64,000 bases of DNA, from contig NW_006768834.1 in NCBI RefSeq assembly GCF_000204055.1, forward strand, positions 37,574 through 101,573. The letters run 5' to 3'. The notes below the pieces were generated by a model that made no database searches, was not told the DNA's origin, and saw only the letters and a program-made list of their open reading frames with translations. Each line of letters opens with the position of its first letter. Position 1 is the stretch's first letter. Shown here one piece after another: positions 11,374-23,218 of this stretch. The translations under genes and the position numbers were made by a program. The DNA is from Melampsora larici-populina 98AG31. Its lineage: Eukaryota; Basidiomycota; Pucciniomycetes; Pucciniales; Melampsoraceae.

Positions 11374-13193
11374 ATGTCACCCCAGCCCAAGACGTCCGCT
11401 TCAATGTGGAAAGACCAGGTTGGTTAAAATCCGATTTTCACGCCTTCGCTCGCGAAGCTATTAGGCTTACTCCTGAACCATTTGGCACGCGGCTTGGTCA
11501 AATGAATCGGTCAATAGGGAAATGCCGCCTTTAAAAGCGCGAAATATGAACTTGCCATCGAACACTACACAGCCGCGATGAAGTCGGATCCTTCAGATCA
11601 TGTGTTGCCGTGTAATAGAGCTATGGCTCGTTTGAAGCTGGAGCAGTATGTCAACCTTGGTTTCCTAAGCCGACGAAATATGCCTGTGCACCTAAATTGA
11701 CCACTTGGTCGGGACACTCCAGATGGAAATTGGCAGAACAGGATGGCTCTCGATCATTGAATTTACTGCCTACTCCCAATTGTAAAGCTCACTTTCGCCG
11801 TGGTCTTGCAAGGAAAGGCATGAAGAGGTGGGCAGAGGCAAAACAAGGTGAGAGGCGCTGAATGTCAGGACGCAAACATCATTATTCATATCTTGACTAA
11901 CCATGGCCAACTTCCTCCGTTTCGGTAACCAGATTTCGAGGCTGCTTATACGATTGAGCCATCCAATGCAAGTATCGCAACCGAACTAGCATTCGTAAAG
12001 TCCCAACTTGAACCCACAGCCACAGATGTAAGATTGTGGGATGATATCTCTCACTATAACCTTCGCAAGCTGATGAAAATCGGCAACGCATCATGTCGCA
12101 TTAGCCAGACCCTTCAAGTCGAGGTAAAGTTGTGGGTCCCTCATCCAATCCTACGCCATCTTCGCTTAGCTCTTCGTCAAGTTGTCCCCCCATCTCAGTC
12201 ACATCTACATCCCTTGACGAACCATCTACATCTTCAATCTCACAAACTTCAGCTCTCCTCGGTCAATCGACTCAAATCCTAAATGGAGATTCGCCCGGGC
12301 TGAATCTGATTCGTGAGGTGTCTACCAGGCGGTTTGACCCCTCAAAAAAGTCTGAAAAGGCTTCTGAAACACCGACATCTACACTGAATTCTTTCAGTAC
12401 CCTCAAAGATATCCGAAAGAAGAAAGAAAATGGAGGGTACTCTTTTACAAAGCGAGACGATGCCAATGTTTCATTCACTGCGAGCTCTTCTCCGAAGGCA
12501 ACCAAGACTAGCTTACCGATGGTACGGGATGACATCAGAACGACATCACAGACAGCGTTCCCCCCTTCATCGCCCGTTTACTCATTTTCTGAACTAGAGC
12601 GCCAGTGGGGAATGTCCGCTCGGCCTGATGCTCGCTGGTGTATTCTCAAAGTTCGTTTGTCGGCTATGAACTTCCTGGGATCATTCGAGAAACATCATTC
12701 ACTGATATTGTAACATTTTCTTGTGGTATAGGGCATACACGCCGCACATTTACCTACTATCTTCGGTGAGCATTTGGAACCAAACTTCCTTGATCAGATG
12801 ATCGAAGCGTTTGAGGTACCACAGAGGTGCGTATTTTCTACTCCACTTGTATTTTCAGCAACGTTGGGGCTGAGCCGATTTTCTGGCTACGATGGGACTC
12901 AGATCGGGGACTCAACCAGACTTGGCGCAAGCAGCAAGGTTAATAGAAGGATTAAACGGTGTTTCAAGATTGAAAACTTTAACCATGTTCCTCACCTCAG
13001 AGCAAAAGGAAGGTCAGTTGGAACCCATATCCTGACATATGATACCTTGCTTTACATGAGTTGTATTCTGAGTTAATCGAGTTTCTGTACTGCTCCCTAT
13101 CGACAACCTCCAGTGATTAAAGAACTACTCGCAAGGTATGAAAGCATTGGTCCCGAAAAGCAAAACATTTCATTGTCCAATTGGGATTTGTGA
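11374..13193 (+). CDS. RPAP3-like TPR co-chaperone with RPAP3_C domain
   Basis: RPAP3/Spag1-type proteins are TPR co-chaperones of the R2TP/HSP90 complex that assembles RNA polymerase II and PIKK kinases. Exon 1 (11374-11418) encodes MSPQPKTSASMWKDQ and joins in frame to exon 2 (11518-11645), which starts GNAAFKSAKYELAIEHY, a classic TPR. Exon 3 (11723-11847) and exon 4 (from 11933) carry two more TPR helix pairs (CKAHFRRGLARKGMKRWAEA; DFEAAYTIEPSN). A Ser/Thr-rich linker follows (about 12170-12560). The C-terminal domain is spread over several exons: VYSFSELERQW, HLPTIFGEHLEPNFLDQMIE, GLNGVSRLKTLTMFL and the final exon 13114-13193 ending LSNWDL. The splice joining exon 4 to the linker (about 12123-12170) is not resolved, so the full length is uncertain. 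The gene looks intact. Confidence 0.82.
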
Positions 13194-13950
13194 CTCTGAG
13201 TAGTTCTCACAATTGACCATGGTTTTACTTGTAATTTGCGCGTGAACGAGTACCTACCGAGTAGTTGAAGATGAGAAACTTCAGGGCTTTGGCTTATAGT
13301 TTCTCAATATATCCACCTAGACTCGCGCAGTTAGCTAGTTGGTGTCTAACCGACTCAGATTGGACTAGACTTGATTTGGGGCTTGCAGACTCTCGGCAAA
13401 GGAGAACGGATATGCCTGACATACATCTAAGCCTCAAAGGACGTCCGACTACCCATCATGGAGTAGGCTGGTAAAGTTTCTCCTTGCACAAGATTGTCAT
13501 GGCAAGCAGCTACGTATATACACTATACTCAGATTGCGATATGTTGAACGTTCAGAAGCATTTGACGCCATTTCAACATAGGGTTGCATAAGCATTGAAG
13601 AGATCATATAATTATTTGTGCTGGGAAGATTTAATTTCGTGACTGATGAGAGGTGCATTGATAGAACAATGATAAGCTAATAATGTTAATGCATATGACG
13701 CGCTTCTTGAACATTGCTATCATTTATTACCCTTTTCCCCCAATTTTATGAATCCATTGGATGACCATAAACTTATACACTTCAATCCTCTCCTAAAGTC
13801 TTTCCTTTCATTGTGTTAAGGGATCTGATGAGAAGTATGTTGACCTATGTTGACGACCAAAGTAGACGACAGACGCAAGTTCGAAGAAACTCGAAAAACA
13901 AGTACCCCAATGATTTCTCAGCTGACACTGTCGCGATGTCATCATTGTGC
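13194..13950. other. Intergenic, no supported gene
   Basis: I see no conserved motif or convincing exon chain; only short frames occur. AT content rises towards 13800, consistent with flanking regulatory or untranslated DNA. Confidence 0.45.
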
Positions 13951-14766
13951 TCATATCCGCAGACATCGCGCATTAGCCCCGAATGGGGTCTCGAAAGACG
14001 TGGGCTTTCCTGAAAGCAAAGGTTTGTTTGTGCCGCAGATTTCCATGAACTCTCGCTTGGGCGCCCTGCCGTGGTTTGGCCGTCGATTCAGGTCGAACAC
14101 AACAGGCTTCATAAGGGATGCTCTCATCTCCGAAAAACGATCACCCATGGGTTTGGCTTTGTCCTTCTGATGTAATTGACTAGGGTAGTTGAATCTGATT
14201 TTCGATGATGTTTGATACCCAGCTGAGTCTTTACCTGGGCTATCTAGTCTTCTTCTCTTGTCATTTCGCCCCATCTGGGGAGAGCCGATATCGCAATCTG
14301 GTCGGAGGGGTGATCTCTTGCCGCGAGTTATCGCTGGCTTCAGAGGAGTGGATGTCCAAAAAGGACCGTCTTCCAGGGACATTGATTCGAATGAACGCAA
14401 TGGGCTCGGCAGTGACTCGAATTCAGCTAGTCTTCCTTTACGTTTTAACTGGGACGCGTGGCGGGTCAGTCCATAGTCTTGCAGAGGAGAACAATCAAAA
14501 TCGATGTGCTCCAACTTCGGATTAGATTGCAGATGATTACGAGAGGTCCCTGCCCGTTGGTTTAGAGTGCCGAGAGAGCGACGGGGGGCGACGGCGTCCC
14601 ATATCAATTTATGACCTCTACCTGCACATCGAATGGGAAGACGCTTGGGTCTATGGCGGGGTGGTGGTGTGGTGAACTCATCGTAAACGCGAATTGCCAT
14701 AGCTAGTGCTCCTCTATAGACATCATGACAACATTGATAGTTTTTTGTCAGGCTTAATATCTTCAC
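13951..14766 (-). CDS. Unrecognised basic protein, probable exon of a minus-strand gene
   Basis: An open frame of 271 codons contains a Met (MAIRVYDEFTTPPPRHRP) at 14701, just after a TATAG acceptor-like sequence. The translation is rich in Arg, Lys, Ser and Pro, with several SP/TP dipeptides, clusters such as KRKGR and NDKRRRLDSPGK that look like nuclear localisation signals, and no predicted membrane segment. It ends GANARCLRI. I do not recognise the family. It may be the 3' exon of the gene whose upstream exons lie at 14777-15555, or a separate gene. A possible internal intron (GTAAAG to CATCAG, about 14240-14170) would break the frame, so I leave it unspliced. Confidence 0.45.
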   Translation of the reverse strand: MKILSLTKNYQCCHDVYRGALAMAIRVYDEFTTPPPRHRPKRLPIRCAGRGHKLIWDAVAPRRSLGTLNQRAGTSRNHLQSNPKLEHIDFDCSPLQDYGLTRHASQLKRKGRLAEFESLPSPLRSFESMSLEDGPFWTSTPLKPAITRGKRSPLRPDCDIGSPQMGRNDKRRRLDSPGKDSAGYQTSSKIRFNYPSQLHQKDKAKPMGDRFSEMRASLMKPVVFDLNRRPNHGRAPKREFMEICGTNKPLLSGKPTSFETPFGANARCLRI

Positions 14767-14776
14767 AGGAAAAAAA

Positions 14777-15555
14777 TCAAGGGGAGTGAAGAAGATTACG
14801 TGCCGTTAGCTTGCACTTATCGCAGAACACTAAGAAGTTCGCTTCAGAGCAGGACTTCGAATAAAAGAAGATACAAAATTTAATCGGTTGAATGCAGTGA
14901 AGGCTGAGGATTCTGGAAACCCCATCCAAGATTCCACAATTTGTACTATAATATGGCCAGATCTCCTCTACCTCCGATTCCGATGGGCGGATGGATATGA
15001 GAATTAGTACATGCGCAGACAAGTCCCGGACATGAAGCAGTTCGTCTAGCCAACCAGTTGTCGTAAGAGACTCTTGACCAATGTCCGTGGTTTCAAGGGT
15101 TTCGCTCTGCAGCTTATCGGAAATTGTTAAACTTTGGATTTTATCACTCCTCAGTGAGATTTCGAAAATACGAAACGCAATGATCCAGCAATCACATTCG
15201 TGCCATCAGACTGTTCCAGGGGACTCGGGGCGATTGACTTCATTAGATTGCCCAGCTGTCCGCTACCTTCACAGCTCGAATATCTCGTGCACTCAGGAGG
15301 AGCTTCAGAAAACGTGAGCTTTCTTGCTTCTTGTGCCGAGTAAGAACATTTCTAATTCGTATGAAACGCACGGTGTGCTTCGTTGCTCGTCTGCGCTGAT
15401 CCAATTCTGGTGGCAGCCATTTTTCATCAACCTCAACTGATAGTACTGACAAGAATCAATCACGGATCTCGATGTGCCTGCGAGCCACGTCACTTACGAC
15501 GAATCAGTTCATCAAGACTTTGAAGAGCACCTTCCAAATTGCCAATTGCCTCCAT
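14777..15555 (-). CDS. Unrecognised multi-exon gene, 5' part
   Basis: A plausible start at 15555 (MEAIGNLEGALQSLDELI) splices at a GTAAGT donor to an exon near 15440. That exon continues LLSVEVDEKWLPPELDQRRR and ends RDIRAVK before a GTAGCG donor (about 15250). Further exon-like stretches lie at about 15110-14970 (LETTDIGQESLTTTGWLDEL to SIRPSESE) and at about 14845-14800. The protein is helical and charged, with no catalytic motif I recognise. The exon chain is a reasoned guess; it may continue into the frame at 13951-14766. The divergent neighbour is MUS81, leaving about 440 bp of shared upstream DNA. Confidence 0.4.
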
Positions 15556-15991
15556 ATGCTTGCCGCAGGAAATTTTGCGCGTGCAGCAATAGACAGTGCT
15601 ATGAGATGTCAAAGGGCTTCTGATGGTCAAATAGGGTTTTCAAGTGTTCAAATGGAGTAGTTGTTGTTATCAAGTAGCGCTTCCTGTGATCTTGAACTAC
15701 TGCTGGAAGGAGGGAATTTCGAGCCGAAAAGGACGCGGGTGTGAAACATATCCGATCCGCGACACCTCACAATCTCGGATAATGGGAAGCTCAAATCCAT
15801 CAGCTCAGCTTTTGAGAAACCAACAAGCTCAAAAGTTTTCCGCTTGACTCTACATACATATCAGTCTGACGCCTCCACTCGAGTCCCTCACCTGTAATTC
15901 GAATTAAATCTTGGGATCACAGAGACTTATCCGACATCGCAGCTTGACCCTCTGACCGAACTTCAATCATCGACCGAGCTGGATCAGCGAC

Positions 15992-18900
15992 ATGCCTCAG
16001 ACAGTCAATTCTCTGTGGGCGAGTTGGGTTCAAAAAGCGGCGAACGATGCTGTCGCCAATGGACGAAGGGAGGCTGATTCATATAAGGGAGCTGCTAGGG
16101 CGATTGGGGCACATCATATCAAGCTCGTACACCCTTCAGAGGCATTGGCACTGAAAGGTGTTGGACCTAAGACTGTAGCCATCATTGCTTCACGTTTGCG
16201 AGACTATTGCGAAGAAAACAACCTGGAATTCCCGGCTACACGTGAGCGAACAAATCATCATTCTCATTTTTGCTTCGTCCTCGCGCTGATCCTATCTTGA
16301 TCAGCTCCCCGAGCAAATGCAGGCCGCCAAAAACGCGCGATATCAAATGGAGCCCCTGCTCCATCCGCCAAACGAACGGCAGCCGCACCAGGCCGCCGGA
16401 GCAACCCATACGCGCTGACTGCTGAAGAGATGGCTTTGGATGATGATTCAGAAGATGATAACCCTCTACCGAGTTGTTCTACTAAATCCGCTACTCGCAA
16501 TCGATTTCCATCCGCCAAACGAACGGCAGCCGCACTAGGCCGCCGGAGCAACCCATACGCGCTAACTGCTGAGGAGATGGCTTTGGATGATGATTCAGAA
16601 GATGAAAACCCTTTAGCGAGTTGCTCTACTAACTCCGCTGCTCGCAATCGATTGTCCGATGCCAATCCCCGATCCAAATCACGGACTAGAAAAGAATACA
16701 TACCTGGGTCCCGGACAGGCGGGTGGGGGATTCTTATTGCTTTGTATTTTGCTCATGATGACGCTTTCCCTTCAAATGATCTTACCAAGGAAGAAATCAT
16801 TCAGACCGCTCAAGAATTTTGTGATTCAAGCTATACAATACCAGCAGCTAGAGGAGGAGGGGCTGGCAATAGCGGTAATTTTACAGCCTGGTCGAATATG
16901 TCAGTGTTGTACTCGTTGCCCTCGTCTGATAACTCCTTGTCAACTTGAAGCGCTGAAACCTATCTCATTGTGACGTTCCAGGAAGAAATTGAAGGAGGAA
17001 GGCTTGGTACTCGGTCTCAATGGACGGCCAGCCAAGTGGACTCTAACACGGCAAGGCCTAACCCTGGCACGTGCGGTAGCTCGACAAGCAGCACTTCCTC
17101 AGCTTGAGATCAATGAGGAGACTTTACCCATTGGTCCACAACGTGCACCTCTTTCACCGCATACTTCGAGCCAATCTATGGCCGGGAGTTGTCAAAATAG
17201 AAAGTCGCAAGTCGAATCAGTAGGTCCAGCTAGCCAGAATTTGGATCGTGCCACTCCTCAAAGCCGTTCTGCACCTCCAGCGCGTGTCGGAAGTGGGATA
17301 AGTTGCTCGAATGCTGGGTCCGATCCAAATGACGCACGATTCAGCTTCACTTATCTTGATCCGGGTAAGGGCTATTACCTTATGTGAATGTTATAAATCT
17401 GTATGCATATATAACGACCAGTTTTACTGAATATTCTCCTTGTGTTGATCAATCGAAAGAATCTCGTCATGTTCGGTCACGCGGTGAAGCAGACACCAAG
17501 ATGGATGCGAAGACTTTTGATACCCTGTATAAAGTGGAATTTCCGCAAAGCCAATCCTCACACCAGTTCAAACGCAACGCAATTATCGAGGATTTCATCG
17601 CTGAACCGAACTTGCGCCCACCCACCAGAATCGGTTGGATGTTCAGCAGTAAAGCGGTTCCGACATGTCCAGGCTTACCGATATCGAAAGCGGCATCGGA
17701 GGTCCCGAAGTCATATCCATCGACCAGCGCCAGTGTTTTACCTAGGGTGAATACATCACATATGGACACTGCAACTTGTCCTGCGCTGGCAACTCGTGTT
17801 GCGCCCCAACCTCCTGTATCTCGCTTTGAAAAGATGGCCCAAGCAGCCGAAGCAAGACTTCGGGCGACTGACTCATGTGTCCAGCCGTTGTTCCGGCTTC
17901 CCAGCGCTATCGATTTTTCATCATCTCCAGCGGGCGCTACTGCCCCAGGCAAGTGGTTTTTGCATGTATATACAACTCTTCCGATCCCCTTTTCTAACGT
18001 ACGTTACTGCGGGAGTTAGATCCATCCGGATCGAGTTCAACTCGATCTCAGTTTTTCGATCGAATAAACCCTCAAGAGTGGCAAGCTGGGACGTATGACA
18101 TTCGCCTGCTACTGGATCATCGAGAATTGAAGTCCACTGACGACCGGTCAGCTTTCTTCGACCTATGTCAAGCGGAGGCTCTAAAGCTGGCAAATAGAAA
18201 GGAGGCTGCAATCGTGGTAGAGCAACGCGTACTTCCTGTTGGAGATGCTCTCTGGATTGCTGTTCACAAAGTGACTGGAGAAGAGGTGGTTCTGGATAGT
18301 ATAGTCGAACGCAAGCGACTTGATGATCTCTGTACCAGCATTCACGATGATCGCTATCACGAGCAAAAGGTACTTGATCGTTTTGATCTCACCAAACGAC
18401 CGTACTCGTCTTATAGATATGCCTTGGAATCTTGATGCAAGGACCTGGTTGCCTGACACCGTAAACTCGTTTGTTCTCCTCGCTCCTATAGGCACGCTTG
18501 AAAAAGTCGGGATTGAAAGACATCATCTATCTCGTTGAGAACTATAATCAAAAAGCCAATCAAGTTAAATTCGGACAGATGATACAGACGGCAAAAGCGG
18601 AAGTCATGGTATTGAATGATTGTCACTTGGAATTGACAGATGACTGGAGGGCGTCCGTGAGATATCTGATCATGCGAAGTCGCGTGATCTTTGAAGTTCA
18701 TCAAGTAAGCCTACTCAACTATATTTTAGGACTGCTTGAAATGTCTAACGGAGCATTCATTCTCTACTCTCATGACGTCCAGAACCTCGATCTTTGGGTG
18801 ATTCCAGATGATAAGATCGACAGAGCTTCATATCTTTCAACCTTGAGCACTCTTCGCAAATCACACCCCAGTCATTACTGGGTATCATCCTACCCCTCCT

Positions 18901-19202
18901 TTGAGAAACTCAACGACAAGTCAGCCAATCTGAATGTTCGTCAGATCTGGGCGCGTATGGCTTTTTGCATCAGTGGAATGAGTGCTGAAAAGGTAGATAG
19001 CCTTGTTAAGCGCTGGGAATCTCCCAGGACATTTTGGGATGCCTATAAGGAACATCGGATTTCTTCATCAACCCAGGTACAGGAATGGAGTTGGATCCAA
19101 GATGCAAATGAGTCCGAGTTCCGGCGGATTACACCCAGTCTGTGCAAAAAGATTTGGGATATTTTTAATTCATCAGAATATGATGCACAGGATGGAGTCT
19201 GA
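15992..19202 (+). CDS. MUS81: MUS81 structure-specific endonuclease catalytic subunit
   Basis: This is the nuclear XPF-family nuclease that, with EME1/MMS4, cleaves 3' flaps, stalled forks and recombination intermediates. Six exons (15992-16241, 16305-16908, 16982-17364, 17460-17948, 18020-18369, 18492-19202) total 929 codons including stop, all phases consistent. Domain order: N-terminal helix-hairpin-helix ([16 protein letters not shown], about residues 54-70); an acidic linker with a duplicated 49-residue unit; a winged-helix region ([42 protein letters not shown]); the ERCC4 nuclease (LLLDHREL, then [14 protein letters not shown], the ERKxxxD signature); and a C-terminal helix-hairpin-helix ([20 protein letters not shown]). 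The 928 aa exceed most MUS81 proteins because of long low-complexity linkers. Intron 4 uses a GC donor (GCAAGT). The gene appears functional. Confidence 0.95.
16361..16654 (+). repeat. 147-bp tandem duplication inside MUS81 coding sequence
   Basis: Two adjacent copies of a 147-bp unit (16361-16507 and 16508-16654) start CCATCCGCCAAACGAACGG and differ at a small number of positions. The period is 49 codons, so the frame is kept. Each unit encodes a basic GRRSNPYAL segment followed by the acidic motif [11 protein letters not shown] and a Ser/Cys/Thr stretch. It lies between the N-terminal helix-hairpin-helix and the winged-helix domain, a region usually disordered. Confidence 0.92.
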
Positions 19203-20700
19203 TGATTGTAGGTGTCACCCGACATCTTGTGTTTTCACTATGGTGGTATATTCTCTACTTTTTGATCAGACTTATACCAACTTGCAGATACTACAAGATA
19301 TCAAGCTGTGAAACATTTCTTCTTAATACTTCCAAAATACTCTTGTGCCTTACTAGATATCATCGTTATGTTAAACTCTGGCCTCCGGAGACACCTAGAC
19401 AGGGCAGAACATATGTGAAGGAAATCGAACCATTTAAGTGGAGGTCACATCAAGATCCAATACTCTCCAACCAAAGAGTACAATGCCAATGGCAAGAGAA
19501 CTGACCGAGATAATTTCCTAGTATGTTGATAAGAACTTGGAAAGCGTGACGAAAAAGGAAATGACAAGGAGTGTAAACTGGAGTCGTTGCAACGAGTTAG
19601 TTCTCCAAATCATCGGACAGCTACATATGCTCGTTATACCCAGTAAACAAGAGATGCAGCATAACAAGTTCCATATGCCGCTCATGTATCGGGCCAAATG
19701 CACCTTTGGACGTCTCCGGATGACTTTCACGGCGAGTTGGAGGTCGATGAATAAGTCACAATTCATGGGTAAGTACATCTTTTGCATGGTCGACTTCAAT
19801 TGGTCAGGATCTTGATGCGTTACAAATCCCCCCATGTGGAATCTTGACATCGACCGAAGGTGATCACCGGTGTGATCGACTTGATTATACGAACTGCCAC
19901 TTCTCCTCTGAAGTTGGTTGCGTCGCAACGCGGCAACCAGCTTGTAAGGGCGACTCCGCTGTCAACCGTTTCAGGTCATTGATTACAACCTCATATCCGA
20001 ATGACGTGTGCTCTGCGAGCATGAAGTGTGCATTCAACTCTTTAGATGGCAGGTATCGAGCATCGAGGGACCTGTGGTTAAACAAGTTTGCAACTTATTG
20101 TGAGAGCACAATCGTTAATCTATTCCCACATCAACGGGATTGCAAAGTTTCTCGGAATGATGCACCTCTGACCAATCAGACGGATCAATCAGGCGTTGTG
20201 AGCATCTTGGATTCATTATGAAGTTTAGAGGCGATGGGCCTCCTAAGGAATTCACGTGGTGAAGGTTTGTTATAAGTGGTCTTGAGACGATCCTCATAAA
20301 AGACCGCAGTGTGCCCAAATCGTCCTATCACTACCTAAGGACATTCCAAAACTTCAAACGCCTGTGACTTTTCCACCATTACAAATTATCCCTGTGACTT
20401 TTCCACCATTACAAATTATCGTACGATGTTGATCATCTTTAAATCATTATGTTTATTTGGTAAGTGTCGTAAATAAACAAAACCCAGGGGTAGCTAGTCA
20501 GCTGATCGTAACACGAATTGAATAGGTATCATTATCGGAGACATGAAAGCATTGTCAAAAGAAGACCTCGCCACCCGGTATGACCAAAAAATTCTGGCTT
20601 CTCTGCTACTACGATTTTCACCCAGCTCTAACCTAGTCTTGATGACTTTTTGAATTGTGTTTACATGTTCATTTGCCTCGTTCATTAGATCTGAATCAGC
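19203..20700. other. Intergenic; contains a 29-bp tandem duplication
   Basis: I find no supported gene downstream of MUS81. The only clear structure is an exact 29-bp tandem duplication at 20362-20390 and 20391-20419 (CCTGTGACTTTTCCACCATT...). The open frames at 19537-19815 and 19844-20221 show no motif, and I do not accept them as genes. Confidence 0.5.
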
Positions 20701-20736
20701 ACTTCTTACCCGGTCGAGTGAGTGGGGTATGTCAAT

Positions 20737-22765
20737 CGATACAAAACGCCTCAGACGAAGAACATTCGGTAAACATGGTAAGAATTTTCATCTTAGATCA
20801 AGAATCTGGGCTTGTGCAAAAGCTGATGTGCCATGCACGGTATGTAATTTGAAGGTAAGGGTCATGGCGGTGGACATGGTCATGGCGGTGGTCTCGGCCA
20901 TGGCAACTGCGGCCCCTCGAAATTGAAAGGCTTCGGAGCAGGCATGAGACCGGGGGCAGGAATGGGTGGGGGAAAACCCTCACACTTTGGTGGTGGCAGT
21001 CATGGACATGGACGACATGGAAAACATGGACGACATGGTCACGGTCACGGTCACGGTCACGGTCACGGTGGTAGTCTTGGCCGTGGCGACTGTGATTTCT
21101 GCAAGTCAAAAGGCTTTGGCGCAGGCATAAGACCTGGAGCCGAAACGGGTAAAGGGAGACCACAGCCGGGTGGAGGTATGGGTGGAGTGATGGGTAGTGG
21201 TATGGGTATAGATACAGACACGGATATGGGCAGTAGTATAGGTGCAGGTATGGGAAATATTGGTGGCCCAATAATGGTGGGCCCACCAGGCTTTGTAGGC
21301 TCTGGGGACTCCCCTGAGGACTTTGGAATGCCAGATAGCAATAACAATAGTGGACCTCATTCTGGAGGTGGAGACTTTCAAGATATCAAAAAACCACAAG
21401 CTGGTCCTGACGTAGAGACAAAGTCTAAACCACACAGAGCCGCAGGCAAACCGGGCAAGACAACCAAAGTCACTGTGAACAAAAAGCGACCAGGCTCTGG
21501 GGACTTGGTGGAGAGCCCAGAAGAGTATGAAATGCCAGAAGACCAAAAGCCTAGTGGAGCTGAGATCTCTAAGGGTCCAGGTGGTAAAATCTCAAGTGAG
21601 TCCCATTCCAAATTTGTGGTTTCCAATTTTACAACATGTGTATCACAATGGATTTCACAGTCCTTCTGGTTTTCTATAACTCTGAAATTTCTGGTGAAGC
21701 TCTATTTGGAGGTGCAGATTTACAGCCAATCAATCAAACACCCTCTGGTCCTGATGTAGAGACAAAGTCTAAACCACACAGAGCCGCAGGCAAACCAGGC
21801 AAGACAACCAAAATCATTGTGAACAAAAAGGGACCAGGCTCTGGGGACTTGATGGAGAGCCCAGAAGAGTATGAAATGCCAGAAGACCAAAAGCCTAGTG
21901 GAGCTGAGATCTCTAAGACTAAGGGTCCAGGTGGTAAAATCTCAAGTGAGTCCAATTCCAGATTTTTGGTTTCCAATTTTACAACATGTGTATCACAATG
22001 GATTTCACGGTCCTTCCAGATTTGGTGGTCTTCTGACTAATCATACCAATGTTTCTGGTGAAGCTCTATTTGGAGGTGCAGATTTACAGCCAATCAATCA
22101 AACACCCTCTGGTCCTGATGTAGAGACAAAGTCTAAACCACACAGAGCCGCAGGCAAACCAGGCAAGACAACCAAAGTCATTGTGAACAAAAAGGGACCA
22201 GGCTCTGGGGACTTGATGGAGAGCCCAGAAGAGTATGAAATGCCAGAAGACCAAAAGCCTAGTGGAGCTGAGATCTCTAATGGTCCAGGTGGTAAAATCT
22301 CAAGTGAGTCCCATTCCAAATTTGTGGTTTCCAATTTTACAACATGTGTATCACAATGGATTTCACGGTCCTTTCAGATTTGGTGGTCTTCTGACTAATC
22401 ATACCAATGTTTCTGGTGAAGCTCAATTTGGAGATGGAGATTTACAGCCAATCAAGCAAACACCATCTGGTCCTGATGTAGAATCAAAGGCCAAGCCACA
22501 TGGAGCTGGGAGAAAACCAGTTAACAAGACTAAAAGTGATATGGAACATGCCACTGGTGATCAAGATTCAGATCAAAGCTCAAAAATTTCAGGCACTCCT
22601 GGATCTCAGATATCTGCAAGTGAAACTGCATTTGGTCCAAGTAAAGAAAGTGTTTCCACCTATGAGCATTCTTATTCTTACTCAACAGTTGAAGCCACCC
22701 CGGAATCTAGTCAAGGAAATGGTGATGGATCTACTACACCTTGTCTGCCATGTGAATCTGCATAG
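20737..22765 (+). CDS. Gly/His-rich repeat protein with tandem exon-intron units
   Basis: A Gly/His-rich protein is followed by a Lys/Pro/Glu-rich repeat region. From 20860 the frame reads GHGGGHGHGGGLGHG, then two cysteine-bearing boxes of the form LGxGxC...KGFGAG with MRPG or IRPG, and an HGHGHGHGHGHG run (about 21029-21070) that could bind metal ions. From about 21366 a unit is repeated (GPDVETKSKPHRAAGKPGK, GSGDLVESPEEYEMPEDQKP, GPGGKIS). Each unit but the last ends at a GTGAGT donor followed by a similar intron; a GAAG acceptor keeps frame. The last exon differs, gains SYSYSTVEATPE and ends at 22765. The 5' end is unresolved: an exon ending at about 20777 (EEHSVNM) joins in phase, but I could not confirm a start or signal peptide. 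No family is recognised; a secreted or cell-wall role is only a guess. Confidence 0.6.
21366..22440 (+). repeat. Tandem exon+intron duplication within the Gly/His-rich gene
   Basis: The phrase GAAGCTCTATTTGGAGG starts at 21696 and 22060, and a variant starts at 22418, giving periods of 364 and 358 bp (six bases fewer, removing two codons before GPGGK). A more diverged unit precedes them from about 21366. Each period contains a full coding exon plus the following intron, and intron sequence is nearly as conserved as exon sequence, implying recent duplication or gene conversion. Confidence 0.88.
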
Positions 22766-23218
22766 ACTGTTTTTGAGACATCCCTGAGAGGATGAGGCTG
22801 TATAAATGTTTGGTGTCTATATTTCATTGGGATTTAATCTGCTGGTTTGAAAAATCCATATTCGTCATTGACAATTGTTTTGAAATTGTGATAATTGTAA
22901 ATACACACTGTTTCTCAGATGGAGTAATTGAAGGTACCATTGCATGATAAGCTAGCCCGCCAAAATATGGGAGAAAAGAAGGAAAGGAAAAAATTGATTG
23001 GACAGTGCTTCATTGAAACATCCCATAGTGCCATTTGATTTTAGTGAATGAGGAGCTTCCATGGAGTATCAGATTGTAAGGTGTAAGGACTTGAATGGCT
23101 TGCTGAGAGGCAAGAGGTAGAATTCAAGGGTGTTACTTATGATGAGATAGATTGCTAAGTTAGGAGTATAGCATCTACTTTTTATGGCATGGAGAACTGG
23201 ATAATATAAGGATGAGAG

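Noticed and set aside
16264..16701. 145-codon antisense frame with repeated [20 protein letters not shown]
   Set aside because: It is the reverse strand of the duplicated MUS81 linker.
18704..18731. A GT-AG intron in the last MUS81 exon (GTAAGC to TTTTAG)
   Set aside because: At 28 nt it is too short and splicing it shifts into a frame that soon stops; the unspliced frame continues into the conserved C-terminal HhH.
20798..21546. Antisense frames rich in His/Tyr/Pro and Pro/Ile repeats
   Set aside because: They are shadows of the Gly/His-rich coding strand, whose frame continues through spliced repeat units to a proper end.
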